In this document: positions 1-7,453 of the stretch, in pieces
How the letters are laid out: each line of letters begins with the position of its first letter
Numbering within the stretch: position 1 is the stretch's first letter
NCBI GenBank assembly: GCA_903858915.1
Contig: CAIOKL010000070.1
Location: forward strand, 1 to 17,832
Origin: an uncultured Alphaproteobacteria bacterium
GTDB lineage: Bacteria > Pseudomonadota > Alphaproteobacteria > Rickettsiales > UBA1997
DNA length: 17,832 nt
Direction: 5' to 3'
Notes under the pieces: model-generated
Told to the model about the DNA's origin: nothing
Seen by the model: only the letters and a program-made list of their open reading frames with translations
The model's database searches: none
Program-made: the position numbers and the translations under genes

Positions 1-481
1 AAAAACGACCGTTGGATCGCGTTTGGCGCAAATTTTAAAATATTATTTCATCGATAGCGATCAAGAAATTGAAGATAGCGAACATCGTTCAATTGCTGAT
101 ATTTTTGCGCAAAATGGTGAAAAATATTTTCGTGAAATTGAAGCTAAAACCATTCAAGAAATTATTAATCGTGACGAAGAAATCGTTCTTTCTCTAGGTG
201 GCGGAGCTTTTGTTAATCCTGAAACTCGCAAAATTTTAAAACAAAAATCCGTAATAATTTGGCTTCACGCTTCGATTGAAGAAACCCTAAAAAGAGTTGG
301 CTCTAAATCAAGTCGCCCACTTTTAAATCAAAAAAATAAGCGCCAAGTTTTGGAAGATTTGGCAAAAATTCGTTATCCAATTTATCAAGAAGCCGATTTT
401 GATTTCGATACGACTTATTTAACTCACGAAGATCTTATTGAAAAAATTATTAACAAAATAAAAAATTATAAAAATGTTTAA
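1..481 (+). CDS. aroK: Shikimate kinase, 5' end cut by window edge
   Basis: Phosphorylates the 3-hydroxyl of shikimate with ATP in the cytoplasm, on the route to chorismate. The reading frame is open from base 2 and the first codons read KTTVGSRLA, the end of the Walker A P-loop, so the N-terminal GxxGxG part lies outside the window. A TTG at base 23 is inside the domain and is not the start. Other family marks follow in order: the DxD shikimate-binding segment (IDSD, bases 50-61), the glycine-rich LGGGAF segment near 193-210, and the lid arginine in SSRPLL near 310-327. About 159 codons are visible, as expected for a kinase of roughly 170 residues. The stop overlaps the aroB start by 8 bases, so the two are probably translationally coupled. 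The family call is secure; whether it would be named aroK or aroL is not decidable here. Confidence 0.95.
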   Translation, partial: KTTVGSRLAQILKYYFIDSDQEIEDSEHRSIADIFAQNGEKYFREIEAKTIQEIINRDEEIVLSLGGGAFVNPETRKILKQKSVIIWLHASIEETLKRVGSKSSRPLLNQKNKRQVLEDLAKIRYPIYQEADFDFDTTYLTHEDLIEKIINKIKNYKNV

Positions 482-1562
482 TAAAGTTACTCTCGATTTA
501 CAAGAAAAATCTTATCAAATCATTGTTGGTAGCGCTATTCTCGAACATCTAAAGGCTTTTTTAGAAACGCATAATTATAGCAAAATAATTGTTATCAGCG
601 ATGAAAATGTTATTAAATTTCATGGTGAAAAATTAAAAAATATTTCACAAAGCATTGATTTTGTTGTGGTCAAAGCTGGTGAAAATTCAAAATCATTTGC
701 GGTTTTTGAAAAAACTTGCGAAGAAATTCTGCAAAAAAATATTGATCGTAAAACTTTGTTAATTGCCTTGGGTGGCGGAGTAGTCGGGGATTTAACGGGT
801 TTTTGCGCTTCGGTTTTATTGCGCGGAATTGATTTTATTCAAATTCCCACAACGCTTTTATCGATGGTCGACAGTTCGGTTGGTGGCAAGACGGCGATTA
901 ATTCGCAAGCCGGAAAAAATTTAATTGGCAGTTTTTATCAGCCAAAATTAGTGTTGTGCGATATTGATTTTCTTGAAACTTTGCCACTTCGCGAGTTGCG
1001 TTCGGGTTATGCCGAAATTGTAAAATATGGATTTATTTACGATAAGAATTTTTTTGAATTTCTTGATGAAAATTTAACAGAAATTTTTGCAAAAAATGCG
1101 CAAATTTTACAAAAAATTATTACTCGTTCATGTGAAATTAAGGCGCAAATCGTTGGGCGCGATGAAAAAGAAAATGGCGAAAGAGCTTTATTGAATTTTG
1201 GACATACTTTTGGACATATTTTTGAAACCGAAACCAATTATTCCGCTGAAATTTTGCACGGCGAAGCGGTTGCGCTTGGAATGTTGATGGCGAGCCAAAT
1301 GTCGCTTGATTTTGAATTTATTGATGAAGATGAATTTCAAAAAATTTTCAAACATTTGCAAAAAAGTGGATTTGAATTGAATTTAAAAAATATTCGTCAA
1401 AATTGGCATCAAGAAAATTTAATTAAACATTTATTTAAAGATAAAAAAACTGAAAATAATCAATTAACTTTTATACTTCTCGATAGAATTGGTAAGGCGC
1501 AAATTCATAAAAAAATTTCTTTAGAAAATTTTTTAAAAGTTTTAAAAAAATTTCTTGATTAG
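474..1562 (+). CDS. aroB: 3-dehydroquinate synthase
   Basis: Converts DAHP to 3-dehydroquinate, the second step of the shikimate pathway, using NAD and a divalent metal. The 362 residues match the usual family length. Visible motifs are the NAD-binding GGGVVGDLTGF (residues 100-110), IPTTLLSMVDSSVGGKTAIN (124-143), and the metal ligands Glu181 (YAEIVKYG), His244 (NFGHTFGH) and His262 (LHGEAVALG). The basic loop FKDKK (321-325) fits the phosphate-binding region. The ATG at 474 lies within the last codons of aroK and has no Shine-Dalgarno sequence, which fits coupling to aroK. The order aroK-aroB is common in proteobacteria. All catalytic residues looked for are present, so the enzyme should be active. 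The gene ends in TAG, 35 bases before tRNA-Leu. Confidence 0.97.
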   Translation: MFNKVTLDLQEKSYQIIVGSAILEHLKAFLETHNYSKIIVISDENVIKFHGEKLKNISQSIDFVVVKAGENSKSFAVFEKTCEEILQKNIDRKTLLIALGGGVVGDLTGFCASVLLRGIDFIQIPTTLLSMVDSSVGGKTAINSQAGKNLIGSFYQPKLVLCDIDFLETLPLRELRSGYAEIVKYGFIYDKNFFEFLDENLTEIFAKNAQILQKIITRSCEIKAQIVGRDEKENGERALLNFGHTFGHIFETETNYSAEILHGEAVALGMLMASQMSLDFEFIDEDEFQKIFKHLQKSGFELNLKNIRQNWHQENLIKHLFKDKKTENNQLTFILLDRIGKAQIHKKISLENFLKVLKKFLD

Positions 1563-1582
1563 TTGATTAATAAAATTATTAT
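1555..1582 (+). promoter_or_regulatory. Candidate sigma70 promoter for tRNA-Leu
   Basis: TTGATT at 1555-1560 and TATTAT at 1577-1582 are separated by 16 bases, matching four and five of six consensus positions. Transcription would start near 1589, just before the tRNA at 1598. The -35 box overlaps the end of aroB. In DNA this A/T-rich such matches arise by chance, and the tRNA could equally be cut from an aroK-aroB transcript. Confidence 0.35.
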
Positions 1583-1597
1583 TTATTTAAATAAACT

Positions 1598-1685
1598 GCC
1601 TGCGTGATGGAATGGTAGACATAACGGACTTAAAATCCGTGGGGCTTCAACGCCCTTGCCGGTTCAAGTCCGGCCGCAGGTACCA
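1598..1685 (+). tRNA. tRNA-Leu (anticodon UAA)
   Basis: A full class II cloverleaf can be drawn. The acceptor arm GCCTGCG (1598-1604) pairs with CGCAGGT (1675-1681), with one G-U at the first pair, followed by discriminator A1682 and an encoded CCA (1683-1685). The anticodon arm is ACGGA (1624-1628), loop CTTAAAA, TCCGT (1636-1640), with anticodon TAA at 1631-1633. A long variable arm (GGGGCTTCAACGCCC) confirms a class II tRNA. The T arm is GCCGG-TTCAAGT-CCGGC. The UAA anticodon reads UUA and UUG, among the commonest leucine codons in an AT-rich genome like this one. Confidence 0.96.
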
Positions 1686-1694
1686 AATCTTTTG

Positions 1695-1739
1695 TTCTCA
1701 AATTTTTTAGCTTTAATTTATTTATTTGAGAATTTTTTT
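1695..1739 (+). terminator. Rho-independent terminator after tRNA-Leu
   Basis: TTCTCAAAT (1695-1703) pairs perfectly with ATTTGAGAA (1724-1732), giving 9 base pairs, followed directly by seven T (1733-1739). The loop of 20 bases is long and the stem is A/T-rich, so its strength is uncertain. The position just after the tRNA supports a role in ending the aroK-aroB-tRNA-Leu unit. The U tract ends only 25 bases before the next gene's start codon. Confidence 0.65.
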
Positions 1740-1764
1740 CCATTGTTGAACTGATAAACTTACA

Positions 1765-4700
1765 ATGCTTTTTGCTAAAAAAATAAAACACATTTTGTTA
1801 TTAGTTTTTTTAGTAAGCGTCCTTGCCTCATGCGATAGAGTATGCTACGAAGCTGATCAGTTTTATGCCAAAATGCACACCATTAACGCAAATGGTAAAG
1901 CCGATTCAAAAAGTGCTGCAAAAAATAGATCTATTTTTGGAACTTATAACAATCAAAATGGTGGCGAAATTATTGAGTGGCAAGATACCGGAATGGTCGC
2001 CAGTGGCGATTATTTTATGTTGGCAATTTCGGGGGGCTGGGTTGAAGTCGGTGAAGAGCGTGATGAAAAATCTATTTCAGCTATGGATTCCTGCAGACTT
2101 TGTTTTAAAGCTAAAAATGGTCCCGGTGGAGATGCTAATGATAATTGTATTTGCGGACCAATTTTGGATAATGCAGAGCTTAATTCGGCTAGTGAATTAA
2201 AATGGGAAGAGCCAAGAGTGGAAAGCCTAACTACGCAGGGCGAAACTAATGATTCCAGTAACATTGATTGTGCCAATCATTTTGCAGATATAAATAAATG
2301 CACTTGCCGTCCCAGAACTACTAATCCAACAGTTTCCGTGTCAGATTTATTTGGCAATAATTATATATCATTTTCACGCGATGCTTTTAAAAAAACTGGA
2401 ACTTCAGCGTCGATTTCGCAAATAACGCTAGGCGAAAGAAGGCAATGTGCGTATAAAATGGGTGTGGGTCTTTACATTAGCTTGGTGCCACCATCTAGCT
2501 CAACTGCCCCAGTTGCTTATCATTTGTCATCTCATCAAGTGGTTTGTCCGATTGAATTGAAAGTCGAAACAATTAACGGCATAACAACAAATCGTTGCGT
2601 TGACAATAACGGCATCGATAGAACAAAAGTTATTTACAGAAGTCCAGATTTAAAAATATTTAAAAAAATTCCACCCGATGAAGCCCCTTCCGGAGATCCC
2701 GAAAGAGATTACCATCAAATTGGAGATGCCATAAAGCTTAACATATATGATCAATATTTATCCGATAATGGTGGGAAATATAAGGTTGAATTTTTGCGAG
2801 GGGTTATTTCCAAAGAGGGTGATGGACTAATTGCCGATATAGTTAGAACTTTCGATGGTTATCTTTTTGGATCCAATATTTATAATAAAAAACTTGAAAG
2901 ATATATAAAAACGGAAGGTGCGGTTGAGTTCATGTATAAAGCCGTTCTAAGAGACAAGATAGTTAGAAATATAATTTCAATTTCATTGGCAATGTATATT
3001 TCCTTCTACGGTTTAGCTTTCTTCGCGGGAATGACTGATTTTGGAAAAAAAGAGATCATGATGAGGTTGTTAAAAATAAGTTTGGTTATTTTGTTTACCA
3101 ATGAAAAAGCTTGGTTGATGTATAATAATATGGTGGTCGCCTTCTTTAAAGACGGCATGGATAAATTGGTTTTCACAATATCCAATATATTTGAATCAAA
3201 TATGGATAGAACCCTTGCCTCCGTTGCTATTCAAGAGGAAGCAAATGCCGTAGTAAATGATGTCGGTAGAAAATTTATTTATAGCGATAATTTAATAATG
3301 GATCTCATATCAAAGCCAAATATTTCTAGAATTTTCGGCTTACTCTGGATGCCGGGGACGGCATTCTATGCTTTAATATATGTTCCCGCAATTCTTGCGT
3401 TAATCGGTTATTTTATTTACATGGTGCTTGATGTGGCATTGAAATATATGGTGAATGTTTTGAAGATTTGCATTGGTTTAGCTCTTGGTCCGGTGTTCAT
3501 TTTATTTAGTCTTTTTGAAAAAACCAAAGATATGTTTAAAAACTGGGTCGCCTTTCTTGGATCTAGATCTCTGGAGATAGTAATTTTATTCACAATGCTT
3601 CATCCATTTTTAATAATTATCGATCATAGTTTTAAACAAATGTTAACATTTGAAGTTTGCTCTGCCAATGTAGGCGACAGCGGTGGGTTTTTAAAATATA
3701 GCGTTTACAAATCTTCTTTTGGAGTTGATAGTGCGGGGAATGAATTGGGAAGGGGTGTATTTACTTGGTTCGAATATTTCTTAAAAATCGGAGCCTTAAT
3801 TTTTATTACAAAATCGATTTGCGATAAAGCTGGATATATTTCTGGTCAATTAATTTCTATCGGAGGCATTGCCAATGCTGATCCCGTGTCCGAATCTGGA
3901 AGGGGCGAAGGCGGATTTAGCATGGCAACGGCAATTGCCAAGGGCGTTGTTGGTCTAGCAAAAACTGCGGTTACATCTTCGCCAATTGCTACGGTCGGAA
4001 AATTTGCTGGTAGAGTGGTGGCAAGAAATTTAACGAAAATTGGTAGAGCGGAAATTGGTCAATCTGGCTCAATCAACGATATGGTTAATAACGCATTTAA
4101 ATCTGTCGGCATAAGAAATAGAGGCATAAGGTCTTACATGCGCGACAGAGAAGTTGATAGCGCTTTTAGTTTGGCGGCGCAAGATGCTAAGGGCATGGGT
4201 TTAGAAGGAAGAGAACGAGATGATTTTATCAGACAAAATACCATGAAAAGAGTGAATATGTTTAGAAATGAAAATAAAAACAAAGCTACTTTATTAGGTC
4301 TCGATAATAAAAATATTCAAAAAAGATTAGATCAAAAATTGGTTAAAGAGCCAATGAAAAATTTTATCAAAGAAAAAGCTGCAGAGTTGAAAGAGCAAGG
4401 AATTTTTGGTAAAGAAGCGCGAGAACAAATTGAAAGAGAAGTTGAGGGTTGGGCTAAACAAAATTTTTCAAAAGGAGTTTCTGACAGAAAAATTTCTGAT
4501 TTTATTAAAAAAACTTCGGTGCAAGGTACTTTAAAATCTAGTTCAGAAATGAAGGCATCGCAAGCAGTTAGTTATGCGCAAAATTTAATTTCGAGTGGTG
4601 ATTCGGAAAAAGCCAAAGAGTTTATCGATAAATTTAGAGAAAGAGCCGTTGAAAGCAATATCGAAAAATCTCAAAAACAAGAAGATAGCAAGAGAGAAGG

Positions 4701-6432
4701 TGGTAAAATTATCAAGGGCGCAACCGCGGGAGTGAATCTTATTAGTAAAATTTTGCGACCAATCATGGTTCCGCTTTCTTTTATTGGAAGCAAGGCCTAT
4801 AATGCTCCATGGGGAGCTCTTTCAAAGGGTACTAATGTTAGTTCGGCCGATCTTAAATCTTCTGAGGGACCTAATAATAGTTTAAGCGATCATAACGAAG
4901 CCTATAAAAGAACATTTAGCAAGGTTAATTTGGCAACCGCTGGCATAGATAATACTTTAAAAGTAGCGGCGTTGCCAATAAATGCTTTTGTTCAAAACTT
5001 AGAAAAAGGTATTAATATCGTTAGTAAAAAAGCCATCGGTAAAGAAATTAATTTTTACAAAAACTATAAAAAGAAATTCGAAAAAGTTAATGCTAAAAAT
5101 GTTAGAAAATTTTTCGGAAAAGTTGACAATGTTGCTGGCGAAGCCAGAGATAGCGCTCTTGGTTTAGTGGGCTATTACGACAGAAATCCAAGAAAAAATT
5201 TAAGAAAATTTGATAGAAAACTCGGAAGAATGTTGCTTGAACTTGATGATAAAGAAAAGTTAAGAGGCACTAAACTAGAATCAGAAATATCAAAATTTGT
5301 TGATAAAGAAGGAAAGTCGGCTATGGACGGAGCTGACATAAAAACAATCATTAAAGATAGAGCTATTCTTAAAGTTAAGGATAGCGACAGCACTTTAACA
5401 AAAATTGGAAAATACGCGGTAAAAGGATTATTCTTCCCAATACTCATTCCAGCCAATTTTGCTATAAAAAAATATTATAAATATGGAACAGGAGAAGATG
5501 CCGAATATAAAAGATTACACAGACAAGATAAGCTTAATGCTCTGCGAGGATTGGCTGAAAAAGACGCTAGCAAAATTAATGAAAGACTCAGTGCTAATAT
5601 TGTCAAAAATTTAGGAAAAGATCAGCAAGCTAAAGACGCGGAAATTGAGAAATTAAAAAATAGTCGTGAAAATAGAGATTCGATGGAAAAATTAGCTTTA
5701 ACGATGAAGCAAATGGAAAAATCTGCGCAAAAACAAGAGAAGAAAGAGGAGGAAAAATTTAAAAAAACAAAAGAGAAAGATAAAGTTTTGGAACCTAATA
5801 TTGAATCCTTGGCGAAAGCTAATCAGGATAAGAGATTAAAAGAATTAAGTGGCGACGAAACGATATTTGAAAGACTTTATAAAATTGAAAAAGCCAGAGG
5901 AGATGGAGCTAAAGATTTAAAATCAGCTTATATTGATTTAGTTAATAAAAAAATCGAAGAATATTCTAAGAGTTCTAAAGCTGAAGATTTGGAGAAATTA
6001 AAAAAACTAAAAGGAGCTTTGTTTGCTAATATGAATAGTTTGAAAGATGATGGAAAAAATAAAGGCAACAATGAGCTTAGAGAGATTTTTAATCAAGTTA
6101 TAAATGTTTCGAGTGCTGATTCAGTTGGTGGCGCTGGCGCTGGCGTTGGCGCTGGCGCTGGCGTTGGCGCTGGTGGTGCGCCTTCAGCTACTTCCGGAAG
6201 CGATTCAGCTGGTAGCGCTGGCGCTGGTGGTGCATCACCAACTAATTCTTCGAATGCAAATACTTCTTCAGGTGCAAAATCAAATCTTGAAAAACAACAA
6301 GAATTGTTAAAGAAACTTTATGAAGGTGAAAGAATTATTGCCGAAGCGGAAGAAAAATCCAAAACTACTTCGGGTGCGAATAATAGCGCTGGAGACCCAT
6401 CGAGGATAGATCCAAAGGGAGCTCCTGTTTAA
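1765..6432 (+). CDS. VirB6/TrbL-like type IV secretion lipoprotein, very long
   Basis: Probable inner-membrane channel component of a type IV secretion system, of the extended VirB6 type found in Rickettsiales. Residues 1-22 are a lipoprotein signal ending in the lipobox LASC, with Cys23 as lipid site and Asp24 at +2, an inner-membrane retention signal in E. coli. Residues 24-390 are probably periplasmic and hold cysteine clusters (C27, CxxC 110-113, CxC 128-130, C169, CxC 179-181, C228, C261, C278). Hydrophobic segments lie near 402-424, 432-462, 529-563, 565-584, 600-622 and 668-690. The VirB6-like GLALGPVFILFSLFE followed by FKNWVAF lies at about 571-600. Residues about 700-1440 are basic, charged and helix-rich, then comes a Gly/Ala-rich stretch (about 1456-1480) and a short charged tail. 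The classic domain is about 300 residues, so both extensions are large. No other vir gene is adjacent. Arginine is mostly AGA, unlike gyrB. The start has no Shine-Dalgarno. Confidence 0.82.
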   Translation: MLFAKKIKHILLLVFLVSVLASCDRVCYEADQFYAKMHTINANGKADSKSAAKNRSIFGTYNNQNGGEIIEWQDTGMVASGDYFMLAISGGWVEVGEERDEKSISAMDSCRLCFKAKNGPGGDANDNCICGPILDNAELNSASELKWEEPRVESLTTQGETNDSSNIDCANHFADINKCTCRPRTTNPTVSVSDLFGNNYISFSRDAFKKTGTSASISQITLGERRQCAYKMGVGLYISLVPPSSSTAPVAYHLSSHQVVCPIELKVETINGITTNRCVDNNGIDRTKVIYRSPDLKIFKKIPPDEAPSGDPERDYHQIGDAIKLNIYDQYLSDNGGKYKVEFLRGVISKEGDGLIADIVRTFDGYLFGSNIYNKKLERYIKTEGAVEFMYKAVLRDKIVRNIISISLAMYISFYGLAFFAGMTDFGKKEIMMRLLKISLVILFTNEKAWLMYNNMVVAFFKDGMDKLVFTISNIFESNMDRTLASVAIQEEANAVVNDVGRKFIYSDNLIMDLISKPNISRIFGLLWMPGTAFYALIYVPAILALIGYFIYMVLDVALKYMVNVLKICIGLALGPVFILFSLFEKTKDMFKNWVAFLGSRSLEIVILFTMLHPFLIIIDHSFKQMLTFEVCSANVGDSGGFLKYSVYKSSFGVDSAGNELGRGVFTWFEYFLKIGALIFITKSICDKAGYISGQLISIGGIANADPVSESGRGEGGFSMATAIAKGVVGLAKTAVTSSPIATVGKFAGRVVARNLTKIGRAEIGQSGSINDMVNNAFKSVGIRNRGIRSYMRDREVDSAFSLAAQDAKGMGLEGRERDDFIRQNTMKRVNMFRNENKNKATLLGLDNKNIQKRLDQKLVKEPMKNFIKEKAAELKEQGIFGKEAREQIEREVEGWAKQNFSKGVSDRKISDFIKKTSVQGTLKSSSEMKASQAVSYAQNLISSGDSEKAKEFIDKFRERAVESNIEKSQKQEDSKREGGKIIKGATAGVNLISKILRPIMVPLSFIGSKAYNAPWGALSKGTNVSSADLKSSEGPNNSLSDHNEAYKRTFSKVNLATAGIDNTLKVAALPINAFVQNLEKGINIVSKKAIGKEINFYKNYKKKFEKVNAKNVRKFFGKVDNVAGEARDSALGLVGYYDRNPRKNLRKFDRKLGRMLLELDDKEKLRGTKLESEISKFVDKEGKSAMDGADIKTIIKDRAILKVKDSDSTLTKIGKYAVKGLFFPILIPANFAIKKYYKYGTGEDAEYKRLHRQDKLNALRGLAEKDASKINERLSANIVKNLGKDQQAKDAEIEKLKNSRENRDSMEKLALTMKQMEKSAQKQEKKEEEKFKKTKEKDKVLEPNIESLAKANQDKRLKELSGDETIFERLYKIEKARGDGAKDLKSAYIDLVNKKIEEYSKSSKAEDLEKLKKLKGALFANMNSLKDDGKNKGNNELREIFNQVINVSSADSVGGAGAGVGAGAGVGAGGAPSATSGSDSAGSAGAGGASPTNSSNANTSSGAKSNLEKQQELLKKLYEGERIIAEAEEKSKTTSGANNSAGDPSRIDPKGAPV
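6130..6171 (+). repeat. Short in-frame tandem repeat (Gly-Ala/Val) in virB6-like gene
   Basis: Seven consecutive six-base units of the form GGCGCT or GGCGTT make two copies of an 18-base unit (6130-6147, 6148-6165) plus a partial third. They encode a Gly-Ala/Gly-Val run. A related run (GGTAGCGCTGGCGCTGGTGG) follows near 6211-6230. The unit length is a multiple of three, so slippage would change length without shifting frame. It probably forms a flexible linker. Confidence 0.85.
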
Positions 6433-6566
6433 AAAATATTGCAAATTTTAAAAAATTATTAATAAAAAATGAAAAAAACCGCATTAAATTTTTTTTAATT
6501 AATTATTTTTTAAATTCACTTCACGGTAATTTTATTTTATAATTTTTTGATATAAATTTAGCCTTC

Positions 6567-6595
6567 TTGACAAAATATTAGATTGTTTTTAGAAT
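6567..6595 (+). promoter_or_regulatory. Near-consensus sigma70 promoter upstream of tRNA-His
   Basis: A perfect -35 box TTGACA (6567-6572) is followed after 17 bases by TAGAAT (6590-6595), matching five of six -10 positions. Transcription would start near 6602, about 45 bases before tRNA-His. This is the best promoter match noticed in the window. With no clear terminator until after rpsU, it may drive tRNA-His and the four following genes. The flanking gap 6433-6646 is otherwise A/T-rich, with only imperfect inverted repeats. Confidence 0.75.
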
Positions 6596-6646
6596 TAAAA
6601 TTATTGTTTTATAAAAGCGAATTTCTTATATTTGTTTTAAACTTAT

Positions 6647-6724
6647 GGCAGACGTAGCTCAGTTGGTTAGAGCACCAGGTTGTGGTTCTGGGGGTCGCGG
6701 GTTCGATCCCCGTCGTCTGCCCCA
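6647..6724 (+). tRNA. tRNA-His (anticodon GUG)
   Basis: GCAGACG (6648-6654) pairs with CGTCTGC (6714-6720). G6647 is the extra G(-1) typical of tRNA-His and faces discriminator C6721, followed by an encoded CCA (6722-6724). The anticodon arm CCAGG (6675-6679) pairs with TCTGG (6687-6691) and presents anticodon GTG at 6682-6684. The D-arm segment AGCTCAGTTGGTTAGAGC and the T arm GCGGG-TTCGATC-CCCGT are canonical. The mature end is only 29 bases before the next gene's start codon, with no terminator between them. Confidence 0.97.
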
Positions 6725-6753
6725 CTTATTTTTAAAAATCATTTTTGTTGTTC

Positions 6754-7434
6754 ATGGATTTAGTTATTCTTGCAATCATTACCGCTTACATTTTTTTCCG
6801 TCTTAGCAAAAATCTTGGTAAAATTGACGAAGAGGAGAAGAATGAAATTCATAAAAAACTTCTTGAAAGAAAGAAGCAAATTGAAGATATTCTCAACAGG
6901 GCTCAGCAAAACTCTCCGTCGCGCAATCAAGAAGAGAAAATCATTGGCGCGAGTTCAACGATGCAAAAAGAATTTGCTGATTTAAATCAAGCGACTCAAG
7001 ATAATTTAACTAAAATATTTGAAGTTTGTAATATCAATTATGAGTTTTTTATAAATGGCGCCAAAATGGCTTTCGAAATGATCATAAACGCTTTTTCAAA
7101 AGATGATTCGGAAACTTTAAAAAATTTACTTTCTGAAAAAATTTTCCAAGGATTTAATTCTGCAATCGAAGATCGCAAAACCAAGGAGCAGAAGCTTACA
7201 ACCAATTTAATTTCAATTGATAAAGTTGAAATTTTGTCGGGAATGTTAATTGAAAATCAAGCATCAATTGTGGTTAAAATAATTTCCAAACAAATCAATT
7301 ATATTTCCGATAAAGAGCAAAAAATTACCGAAGGAACCAAAGATGAAATCGCTGAAATTACAGACATTTGGACATTTAAAAAAGATGTAAAATCTCCTAA
7401 TCCAAATTGGTTGGTTTCGGCAACTTCAAGTTAA
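6754..7434 (+). CDS. Tim44/TimA-family membrane-anchored adaptor protein
   Basis: Similar to the alphaproteobacterial TimA proteins, which share a domain with mitochondrial Tim44 and are thought to act as inner-membrane adaptors; the precise bacterial role is not settled. From the ATG at 6754 the protein has 226 residues: an N-terminal membrane helix (MDLVILAIITAYIFFRL), a charged region predicted to be coiled (about 22-50), and a Tim44-like domain from about residue 75 to the end. Typical features are NGAKMAFEMIINAF, LKNLLSEKIFQGF, a beta-rich middle, and the C-terminal DIWTFKKD...PNWLVSAT. Two in-frame TTG codons lie upstream (6745, 6748), but ATG gives the family-typical start MDxxxxA. No Shine-Dalgarno is present. 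It lies between tRNA-His and acnA (19-base gap) and probably shares their transcript. Confidence 0.85.
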   Translation: MDLVILAIITAYIFFRLSKNLGKIDEEEKNEIHKKLLERKKQIEDILNRAQQNSPSRNQEEKIIGASSTMQKEFADLNQATQDNLTKIFEVCNINYEFFINGAKMAFEMIINAFSKDDSETLKNLLSEKIFQGFNSAIEDRKTKEQKLTTNLISIDKVEILSGMLIENQASIVVKIISKQINYISDKEQKITEGTKDEIAEITDIWTFKKDVKSPNPNWLVSATSS

Positions 7435-7453
7435 TCAAAATCATATTTAATTT

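Noticed and set aside
23..25. TTG as the start of the first gene
   Set aside because: The upstream codons continue the Walker A P-loop of shikimate kinase, so the gene simply runs off the left edge.
1582..1595. Perfect 14-base palindrome TTTATTTAAATAAA before tRNA-Leu
   Set aside because: It has only A and T, has no U tract logic, and such palindromes are expected by chance in this base composition.
6130..6235. Possible CRISPR-like array
   Set aside because: Units are contiguous 6- and 18-mers without spacers and encode a Gly/Ala linker.
6104..6310. Small Leu/Ala-rich open frame over the tandem repeat
   Set aside because: It is an out-of-frame reading of the GGCGCT repeat within a much longer, well-supported gene.
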